DNA of 64,000 nucleotides, taken from positions 186,001-250,000 of the forward strand of contig CAWJNP010000003.1 of the NCBI GenBank assembly GCA_963844255.1, in the 5' to 3' direction. The position numbers and the translations under genes are program-made. This stretch comes from SZAS-79 sp963844255. Lineage in GTDB: Bacteria; Pseudomonadota; Gammaproteobacteria; Burkholderiales; SG8-39. The notes beneath the pieces are model-generated. The model was not told where the DNA came from, did no database searches, and was given only the letters and a program-made list of their open reading frames with translations. Below are positions 55,834 to 62,791 of this stretch, in pieces. Position 1 is the stretch's first letter. Every line of letters begins with the position of its first letter.

Positions 55834-56711
55834 GGAACTGCCCGTTGCTGTTGGCCATCCGAGATCAGGACCTCGCCGCTGATCCGGTCGCCGTCGATTG
55901 TCCCCTTGAAGAAATGGTTCCACGCGGTGCCGCCGACCAGGCCCGTCACCAGCATCTTGATCTCGCGGCCTCGCAGGCGCGTGGCACGCACGAGGAGCCC
56001 CTGATTGGCGGCCTTCGCCTCCACCTTGACCGACTGGAACGTCTGCGCAATATCGAAGCTCCAGTCACCGCCGTGCTGCGGAAACGTCCACGTCCAGTGG
56101 CCATCAAGATCGGCCGGCACGACCCAGAGAAATACCCGCGATTTTCCGCCGAGGCCCACCGGTTTTTCCGGCGTGCGCAATTCGATGGTCTCGTCCGGTT
56201 CCCAGTCGCCCATGTCCCAGTCGTGCGACACCACGCGGGTGCCGGGTTTGAGTGCCAGCAGCCGCGGACGCAGCTTCAGATTCACTTCGGGCAGGAGATA
56301 CATCGTGATCGCAGTCGCCGCGCTCAGGTCGGTTTCGAACAGATCCTTCGCCTGGAACTCGGTCCGGTCGGACACCCCTGCCTGCCGCGCATTCTCGCGT
56401 CCTTTCTCCACCAGGCTCGGATCGATATCGATGCCCAGTGCGCGCGCACCGCGCCTGGCCGCACCGATCACGATCCGGCCGTCACCGGAGCCGAGGTCGA
56501 TCACGTAGTCACCGGCACCGACATCCGCGATCCGCAGCATCCGGTCGACGATCTCCTCCGGGGAAACCACGAACGGCACCGTGCCGTCGTCCCAGGCCCA
56601 GCTCTGCGCACCGCAGGGTGCGATCAACGAGAACGCGAGGAACAGTCCTGCGAAAGCAGGACGAATCATTCGGAAAGCCGGGGCAATGCGGCGAAAGGAG
56701 AAATGAATCAT
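55809..56711 (-). CDS. FAM173-like methyltransferase with an apparent signal peptide
   Basis: A ~300-residue (or 286 from the internal Met at residue 15) protein. A hydrophobic leader (MIRPAFAGLFLAFSLIAPCGAQ) precedes a class I methyltransferase core: VSPEEIVDRMLRIADVGAGD, YVIDLGSGDGRIVIGAARRG, ALGIDIDPSLVEKGRENA and MYLLPEVNLKLRP with VVSHDWDMGDWEPD. The core strongly resembles FAM173/ATPSCKMT-type lysine methyltransferases. A C-terminal ~110-residue beta-rich extension follows. The export signal is odd because SAM is a cytoplasmic cofactor; the hydrophobic leader may instead be a membrane anchor. Confidence 0.8.
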   Translation of the reverse strand: MIHFSFRRIAPAFRMIRPAFAGLFLAFSLIAPCGAQSWAWDDGTVPFVVSPEEIVDRMLRIADVGAGDYVIDLGSGDGRIVIGAARRGARALGIDIDPSLVEKGRENARQAGVSDRTEFQAKDLFETDLSAATAITMYLLPEVNLKLRPRLLALKPGTRVVSHDWDMGDWEPDETIELRTPEKPVGLGGKSRVFLWVVPADLDGHWTWTFPQHGGDWSFDIAQTFQSVKVEAKAANQGLLVRATRLRGREIKMLVTGLVGGTAWNHFFKGTIDGDRISGEVLISDGQQQRAVPWIANRKK

Positions 56712-56772
56712 TGCGGGCGCAATGATAGCCGAGCGGCATCGGTCTCGCCGGGCTGTCGTGGGGATGATCGGC

Positions 56773-56778
56773 TAAAAT
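56773..56778 (+). promoter_or_regulatory. -10 box of the tRNA-Arg gene
   Basis: TAAAAT lies 19 nt upstream of the mature tRNA 5' end, a normal leader length for a tRNA transcript. No convincing -35 box is seen at 17 bp. Confidence 0.5.
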
Positions 56779-56797
56779 GCGGCCCGAGGTTTCCACC

Positions 56798-56870
56798 GCC
56801 CCCGTAGCTCAGTGGATAGAGCGACCCCCTCCTAAGGGGTAGGTCACACGTTCGATTCGTGTCGGGGGCG
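56798..56870 (+). tRNA. tRNA-Arg, anticodon CCT
   Basis: A 73-nt cloverleaf folds without mismatch: acceptor GCCCCCG/CGGGGGC, D stem GCTC/GAGC, anticodon stem ACCCC/GGGGT with loop CTCCTAA (anticodon CCT), T stem ACACG/CGTGT with loop TTCGATT, and discriminator G. CCA is not encoded. It decodes AGG, a rare codon in high-GC genomes. Confidence 0.97.
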
Positions 56871-57041
56871 CCGGGGCAGCCGGGTCGGCAGCATCGTCTG
56901 CGCTGCCCACAGGCAGGGCAGCAGGACAAGCACGGGAATCAGCGGGACCCGGGACGCTGGCGTCCTCAGCGAAGCCCAGGGGCGGAACGCGAGTGCGAGC
57001 ATCGCCGCCGCACCCACCAGAGAAAGATCCGTCAGGCTCAC
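56844..57041 (-). CDS. Short membrane-protein ORF, possibly a truncated gene
   Basis: A 65-codon frame starts at a GTG (57041) 28 bp after the rhodanese gene's stop. It encodes two hydrophobic segments (LVGAAAMLALAFRPW, PLIPVLVLLPCLWAAQTML), then turns into Arg-rich sequence that runs 27 bp into the opposite strand of the tRNA gene. The hydrophobic part looks like the start of a larger membrane protein cut short at the tRNA 3' end. It could also be a small real gene. Confidence 0.4.
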   Translation of the reverse strand: MSLTDLSLVGAAAMLALAFRPWASLRTPASRVPLIPVLVLLPCLWAAQTMLPTRLPRRPRHESNV

Positions 57042-57069
57042 ACGGCCGATTTCCGAAACGCCGGGATGC

Positions 57070-58602
57070 CTACGCCGGAAATTCCACGAAGCGCACGTCG
57101 CTGTCGCGTTCGATCTTCTCCATCAGCGCCACTTCCCAGTCAAGATAGTCCCGCATCGCCTGCTCGACCTGGCTCTTCCCGTCGTAGGGCTTGTAGTACA
57201 CGTCGTCGGACGGCTCCCACATCTGGGTTTCGCCGGATTCGATCGGCATCCCCGCGGCAGTCCAGGCTTTGGTGCCGCCGGCCAGGACCTTGATGGTCGC
57301 GCCAGTCAGGGCCCGCAGGTCCGCTGCCGCGAAGCGCGCCAGCATGCCGTCGGGCGAAGTGCATACGATGGTGCCCTGCTTCGCAAGCCGATCCTGGCGT
57401 GCAGGCAGGCGCGCGCGGACGGCAAATGCCGCCCCCGGCACGTGCCCGGCGCGATACTGGATGCTGCTGCCGAAATCGAGCACCTGCACGTCCTTCAGCG
57501 CGGGCAGTTCCTGAGGCGTCACCTCATCGACCTGCGGCGCATCCTCGACCACGTAGACCTCGGGCCAGCCCATCTGCAGCAGCCACGAGGCGGTCATCAC
57601 CGCACGCACGCCTTCGGAATCGACCAGCGCGACCCGCGCGTTGCGGGTCGCCATGTACTGGTCGGTCGACTGCACCAGCTGGCCGCCGGGTGCGCTGAGC
57701 GCGCCACGCAGATGGCCCAGCGCATATTCCTCCGGCGAGCGCACGTCGAGCAGGTAGAGGGTCCGGCTGGTGTCGCCGGCGAGGCGCGAAAGTCCGGCAC
57801 GATCGAGACGCCGGATGGAGAAGCGCTTTTCCACCTGCGCCGCCAGTGCACGTGCTTTCGCCAGCGCCTCTCTGCCGGGCGCGGGTGCCATGTCGTGGTT
57901 GCCGCGCGCAAGTTCGAGGCCCGCCAGGTGCCAGCCCATGGTGCCGTTCTTCAGCGCCATGACCTTGTTCGGCAGGCCGGCGTTGATCAGCGACTGCGCG
58001 CCGATGATCGAGCGCGTGCGGCCGGCGCAGTTCACGATCACCAGCGTATCGGGATTCTTCACCAGCTCCGGCACCCGGTAGACCAGCTCCGCGCCGGGAC
58101 AATCGAGCGCGCCGGGTATGTTCATCACCTGGTATTCGTTCATCGGCCGCGAATCCACCACCACGATGTCCTCGCCCGCGTCGAGCCTGGCCTTGAGGTC
58201 AACCGCCGAAATCCGCGGCGTACCGGCATGGTGCTCGACGTATTCGCCGAATGCCTTGCTCGGGACGAACACCCCGGAATACAGCTCGTAGCCGGCCGCA
58301 GTCCATGCAGCAAGACCGCCCGCGAGAATGTGGATGTCGCCGTAGCCGAAGTCGCGCAGCACCGCGGCTGCGCGCTGCGCGAGGCTTTCGTCCTCGTCGG
58401 TCAGGACGATGCGCGTCGCGGCGCGCGGCACGATTGCGCCGATCCGCAGTTCCAGCTTCGAGAGCGGGCAGGAGGCGGCGAGAAAGAGGTGGCTCTTCGA
58501 GTACACGCCTTCTTCGCGCGGATCGAGGATCGCGAGTTCCCCGCGATCAGCGATCATCGCCTTCAGCTCGGTGGGTGAAATGCGCGTTGCGACGTTGCTC
58601 AT
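57070..58602 (-). CDS. Protein of four rhodanese-like domains
   Basis: A 510-residue protein with four consecutive rhodanese folds: about 5-110 (LAILDPREEGVYSKSHLFLA), 125-230 (IVVVDSRPMNEYQVMNIPGA), 265-365 (LYLLDVRSPEEYALGHLRGA) and 375-475. A catalytic Cys loop is present in domain 2 (IVNCAGRTRS) and domain 4 (VCTSPDGML). Domains 1 and 3 have no Cys there (TDEDESL, VDSEGVR). Such proteins transfer sulfane sulfur or act as scaffolds. AAAGGAG precedes the ATG at 58602. It is divergent from the MaoC-like gene across 55 bp. Confidence 0.85.
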   Translation of the reverse strand: MSNVATRISPTELKAMIADRGELAILDPREEGVYSKSHLFLAASCPLSKLELRIGAIVPRAATRIVLTDEDESLAQRAAAVLRDFGYGDIHILAGGLAAWTAAGYELYSGVFVPSKAFGEYVEHHAGTPRISAVDLKARLDAGEDIVVVDSRPMNEYQVMNIPGALDCPGAELVYRVPELVKNPDTLVIVNCAGRTRSIIGAQSLINAGLPNKVMALKNGTMGWHLAGLELARGNHDMAPAPGREALAKARALAAQVEKRFSIRRLDRAGLSRLAGDTSRTLYLLDVRSPEEYALGHLRGALSAPGGQLVQSTDQYMATRNARVALVDSEGVRAVMTASWLLQMGWPEVYVVEDAPQVDEVTPQELPALKDVQVLDFGSSIQYRAGHVPGAAFAVRARLPARQDRLAKQGTIVCTSPDGMLARFAAADLRALTGATIKVLAGGTKAWTAAGMPIESGETQMWEPSDDVYYKPYDGKSQVEQAMRDYLDWEVALMEKIERDSDVRFVEFPA

Positions 58603-58657
58603 GCCGGTCTCCTTTTGATTTGCAGGCAGTCTACAATTCCCCGCTACGGAGGGATAC

Positions 58658-59101
58658 ATGGTCTTTCACGGAAAATGGTATGACGAAGTGTCGATAGGCG
58701 AAACATTCGGCACCAGCCTGACGGTGACCGAAGCACACCTGGTTCTGGCCGCCGGATTGTTCGGCGATTTCAATCCCCTGCATGTGGACGAGGAGTTCGC
58801 GAAGAAATCCATGTTCGGCGGACGCATACTGCACGGCCCGTTCACCAGCGCCCTCATCTCCTCCCCGGTGGGCATGTATTTCGCCGGAACGGCGATCGCC
58901 TACATGGAGCACGCCTGCCGGTTCAAGGCACCGGTGAAGCCCGGCGACACGCTCACCACGCGCTGGACGGTCACCGAGCGGCTGGACAAGCCGCGCCACA
59001 AGGGCGGCATCTGCGTCATGAAGGGCGTCGCGTCAAACCAGGCCGGCACGGTGGTCGTAGAGGCCGACGGCAAGATTCTGGTCGCCTCACGGCCGGGCTA
59101 G
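58658..59101 (+). CDS. MaoC-like (R)-specific hydratase, hot-dog fold
   Basis: A 147-residue single hot-dog enzyme. The hydratase motif FGDFNPLHVDEEFAKKSMFGGRI carries the catalytic Asp and His, followed by ILHGPFTSALISSPVG. It adds water to or removes it from enoyl-CoA-type substrates. GGAGGG lies 5 nt upstream of the ATG. A perfect 20-bp palindrome begins immediately after its stop codon. The substrate is unknown. Confidence 0.88.
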   Translation: MVFHGKWYDEVSIGETFGTSLTVTEAHLVLAAGLFGDFNPLHVDEEFAKKSMFGGRILHGPFTSALISSPVGMYFAGTAIAYMEHACRFKAPVKPGDTLTTRWTVTERLDKPRHKGGICVMKGVASNQAGTVVVEADGKILVASRPG

Positions 59102-59130
59102 GTGTATCGATATCGATACACGAACTGACA
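59102..59130 (+). repeat. 20-bp perfect palindrome and 28-nt intergenic element, copy 2
   Basis: GTGTATCGATATCGATACAC at 59102-59121 is its own reverse complement. The palindrome and following GAACTGACA match 24282-24309 at 26 of 28 positions. Behind it a bulged hairpin (CGCC-AGTCC / GGACT-GGCG) lies at about 59134-59158. The element sits between the convergent MaoC-like and Nudix genes. It may be an operator, a recombination site or a dispersed repeat. Confidence 0.7.
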
Positions 59131-59176
59131 GGATCGCCAGTCCTGGAGCGGACTCGGCGATATGAAAGTTACAAAA

Positions 59177-59737
59177 TCAGGCTGATATCCCCGGCACGAA
59201 GTCGCGCGCCCAGAACAGCGCGATCATGGTCTTGACGTCCGTGATCCGTCCGTCTTGCATCATCGCGATCGCCTCGGCAAACGGCACTTCCAGCACCTCG
59301 AGGAACTCCTCCGCGTCGAGCTTCTGCGTGCGCTTGTCCAGACCGCGGGCAAGAAACAGCTCGATCGCTTCGTCCGAATAGGAGATCGCGTTGTGGATCG
59401 TGGTCAGGCGCTGCCATTCGCCGGCCGCGTAGCCGGTTTCCTCGAGCAGTTCGCGCTGCGCGGTGCCGAGCAGGTCCTCCCCCGCCTCGACCTTGCCGGC
59501 CGGAATCTCGATGAAGTCACGCCCGTGCGGATAGCGATACTGGCGCTCGAGCATCACGTTGCCGTTGGCAGTGCAGCGGCAGGATCGCCACCGCGCCCGG
59601 GATGGACGATGTACTCGCGCGTCGCGCTCGCGCCGTCGGGCATGCGCACGGTGTCGCGGCGCACGTTGCAGCAGGCGGCCGGTGAACACTTCTTCGCGGC
59701 TGACGAAGTGCTCGGTGAGGTCCTCCTTCGCCTTCAT
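59177..59737 (-). CDS. Nudix hydrolase, ADP-ribose-pyrophosphatase type (three compensating insertions)
   Basis: A ~186-residue Nudix enzyme. The Nudix box is GKVEAGEDLLGTAQRELLEETGYAAGEW. The N-terminus MKAKEDLTEHFVSREEVFTGRLL and the body NVMLERQYRYPHGRDFIEIPAG are normal, but the residues between them are garbled. Three one-base insertions (near 59669, in CCC 59596-59598, and in the run near 59568) cancel to keep the frame open; removing all three gives LLNVRRDTVRMPDG, REYIVHPGAVAILPLH and CNGNVM. The enzyme probably hydrolyses ADP-ribose. It lies 34 bp after nuoN. Confidence 0.85.
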   Translation of the reverse strand: MKAKEDLTEHFVSREEVFTGRLLQRAPRHRAHARRRERDARVHRPSRARWRSCRCTANGNVMLERQYRYPHGRDFIEIPAGKVEAGEDLLGTAQRELLEETGYAAGEWQRLTTIHNAISYSDEAIELFLARGLDKRTQKLDAEEFLEVLEVPFAEAIAMMQDGRITDVKTMIALFWARDFVPGISA

Positions 59738-59771
59738 TGCAACGGTGACGCAGCGCCGCGGGCGGCGGGGT

Positions 59772-61275
59772 TCAGAGCGACTTGATGGCGAACATGCACA
59801 GCGCAAGCAGCGGCTGCGGCAGCAGCCCGAGGACGAGGAGCGCGAGGCCGTTGAGGGAAAGCAGCAGGCGCATTTCCGACGGGCCATTGACCGGGCCCGC
59901 GTTGCCGGACGCTTCGTCGGGCTCGTCGAAAGTACATCAGCTTGACGATGCGCAGGTAGTAGAACGCGCCGATCAGGGAGAACACCACCGCGACCACCGC
60001 GAGCCAGACCTGCCCGGCGGCGACCGTGGCGGACAGCACCGCGAACTTGGCAAAGAAGCCGACGGTCGGCGGAACCCCGGCCATCGAGAACATCAGGATC
60101 ATCATGATGAACGCATACCACGGATTGCGCCGGTTCAGGCCCTTGAAGTCCTCGAGCCGTTCGCACTCGAAGCCGGCGCGCGACAGGAACAGGAGCATGC
60201 CGAAGGCGCCCAGGCTCATCAGCACGTAGACGATCACGTAGAACATCGCCGCGCTGTAGGCATCCGTCGCGTTGAACCAGTTTCCGCCCACGACCCCCGA
60301 CAGCAGGCCGAGCAGCAGGAAACCCATGTGCGAAATGGTCGAATAGGCCAGCATGCGCTTCAGGTTGGTCTGCGCGATCGCCGTGAGGTTGCCGATCGCC
60401 ATCGACAGCACGGCCAGGATCACCAGCATCTGCTGCCAGTCCCCCGCAAGATCGAGCATGCCGTTGACCAGCAGGCGCATCGCCATCGCGAACGCCGCGA
60501 GCTTCGGGCGCCGTGCCGATGACCAGGGTCACCGCGGTGGGCGCGCCATGGTAGACGTCGGGAATCCACATGTGGAACGGCACGACGCCGAGCTTGAAGG
60601 CGATGCCGGCAGACCATGAACACCAGGCCGAACACCAGGATCGGTGCGGTCGGCGTTCGCCGCTGCCGATCGCCTTGGCGATATCGGCGAATGTCGAGCG
60701 TGCCGGTCGCGCCGTAGATCATCGACATGCCGTAGAGCAGCAGGCCCGAGGCCAGCGCGCCGAGCACGAAGTACTTCATCGCCGCCTCGGTCGAGGCGGC
60801 CGAATCGCGGTTCAGCGCGACCATCGCGTACAGCGACAGCGACAGCAGCTCGAGCCCCAGGTACAGCGTGAGGAAGCTGTTGGCCGAGATCATCACCATC
60901 ATGCCGAGCAGCGCAAACAGCAGCAGCGTCAGAATTCGCCCTTGAGGAGGCCGCGGTCGAGCAGGTACTGGCGCGAGTAGACCAGATGCGACCGAGACAC
61001 GCGAGGTAGGCCACGAGCTTCAGCACGTGCGACATCATGTCGGCGACGAACATGCCGCTGAAGGTGTAGAGCACAGCGCCCTGGGTGCCGATCATCACCA
61101 GCAGTGTCAGCCCGGCGCAACCCGCCAGCGTGAACTGCGCAAGCAGGTAACTCGCGGTGCGCCGCTCGCTCTTCACGAACAGGTCCACGAGCATCACCGC
61201 ACAGGCCATCACCAGCAGGAAGATCTCCGGCAGGGCCGGGAGGAAATCGGGCAGCGCTGTATTCACGGTCGGCAT
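59772..61275 (-). CDS. nuoN: NADH-quinone oxidoreductase subunit N (about eight frameshifts)
   Basis: A ~500-residue proton-translocating membrane subunit of complex I. All parts are recognisable: MPTVNTALPDFLPALPEIFLL, MISANSFLTLYLGLELLSLS, DSAASTEAAMKYFVLGALAS, VPFHMWIPDVYHGAPTAVTL, KRMLAYSTISHMGFLLLG and the end ALCMFAIKSL. They are spread over several frames. Breaks lie near 61003, 60992, 60932 (loss), 60699, 60650 (loss), 60616, 60507 and 59929-59931 (one A too many). Each is repaired by one base. Such density is not natural decay, since between breaks there are no missense runs or stops. It begins 2 bp after the nuoM stop. Confidence 0.88.
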
Positions 61276-61277
61276 GC

Positions 61278-62763
61278 TCAGATCTTCGGCAGCGCGACGT
61301 GGCGCAGCAGTTCGTTGACCGAGGCGTGCATCACCTCGGTAAACGGCAGCGGGTAGATGCCCATGAAGAGCACGGCGACTGCAAGCGCGCCGAGCACCAG
61401 GAATTCGCGCCCGTTGAGGTCCTTCAGCGCGGCGACATGGTCGTTGGCCACCGCGCCGAACACCACGCGCTTGTACATCCACAGGGTGTAGGCCGCGCCG
61501 AAGATGAGGGTCGTCGCGGCCGCAAAGGCGATCCAGAAATTGGCCTTCATCGCGCCCATGATCACCATGAATTCGCCGACGAACCCGCTGGTCGCCGGCA
61601 GCCCGCAGTTGGCCATCGCGAACAGCATGAAGAACGCGGCGAACTTCGGCATCGTGTTCACCACGCCGCCGTAGTCCGCGATCTGGCGGCTGTGCATGCG
61701 GTCGTACATCACGCCCACGCAGAGGAACATCGCCGCCGGAAATGAAGCCGTGCGAGATCATCTGCACCAGCGCGCCCTCGACGCCATAGGGATTGAAGAT
61801 GAAGAATCCCAGCGTCACGAAACCCATGTGCGAGATCGACGAGTAGGCGATCAGCTTTTTCATGTCGGTCTGCACCAGCGCGACCAGGCCGATGTAGACG
61901 ACCGCGATGAGCGAGAGTGCGATCATGAACCACGCCAGTTCCCGGCTCGCATCCGGCAGGATGGGCAGCGAGAAGCGGATGAAACCGTAGGCACCGAGCT
62001 TCAGCATGATCGCGGCCAGTACCACCGAACCGCCGGTGGGCGCCTCGACGTGCGCGTCGGGCAGCCAGGTGTGCACCGGCCACATCGGCACCTTGACCGC
62101 GAACGCAAACAGGAAGGCAAAGAACAGCAGCTTCTGCGCACCCAGCGCGATCGGCAGCTTGTGCCAGTCGAGGATCGAAAAGCTGCCGCCCGACTTGCTG
62201 TAGAGATACAGCAGCGCGACCAGCATCAGCAGCGACCCGAGCAGCGTGTAGAGGAAGAACTTCATCGCGGCATAGACCCGGTTCGGTCCGCCCCAGACGC
62301 CGATGATGATGAACATCGGAATCAGCGTGGCCTCGAAGAACACGTAGAACAGCACCCCGTCGAGCGCGGCAAACACGCCGTTCATGATCCCTGACAGGAA
62401 CAGGAACGCCGCAAAGTACTGCGCCACCCGGTTCTCGACCACGGTCCACGCCGATATCACCACCAGCACGGTGATGAAGCTGTTGAGCAGGATGAACAGC
62501 ACCGAGATGCCGTCGACGCCCAGGTGGTAGTTGATGTTGAAATGTTCGATCCAGGGCTTGAGTTCGACGAACTGCATCCCGGCCGAAGAGACGTCAAAAC
62601 CGGCGTACAGCGGAATCGTCACGAAAAAGCCGAACAACGCGCCGACCAGGGCAATCGCGCGCGCCGTCGCCGCATTGCGGTCGGTGCCTGTCGCGAGCAC
62701 CAGCAGGCCCGCCAGGATCGGCACCCAGATGGCGAGGCTCAGAAGGGGAACGGATGGTTGCAT
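61278..62763 (-). CDS. nuoM: NADH-quinone oxidoreductase subunit M (one frameshift)
   Basis: A ~495-residue antiporter-like subunit of complex I. Motifs include YHLGVDGISVLFILLNSFIT, VFFEATLIPMFIIIGVWGG, FAVKVPMWPVHTWLPDAHVE with the Lys and Glu of the proton path, KKLIAYSSISHMGFV, and ANCGLPATSGFVGEF. One extra base near 61737-61739 breaks the frame; repair gives ISHGFISAAMFLCVG. nuoL is 28 bp upstream and nuoN 2 bp downstream. Confidence 0.93.
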
Positions 62764-62791
62764 TATTATTCTTTGCGGGTGCCGTGGCGGA

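Noticed and set aside
59177..60583. A 468-codon frame joining part of NuoN to the Nudix enzyme
   Set aside because: It arises from indels in nuoN and three cancelling insertions in the Nudix gene. NuoN ends with its own TGA at 59772 and the Nudix gene has a normal start at 59737.
60529..62763. A 744-codon frame joining NuoM and NuoN parts, which would suggest a fused subunit
   Set aside because: The middle is garbled. nuoM has its own stop at 61278 and nuoN its own start at 61275; the fusion results from one frameshift in nuoM bringing the frames together.
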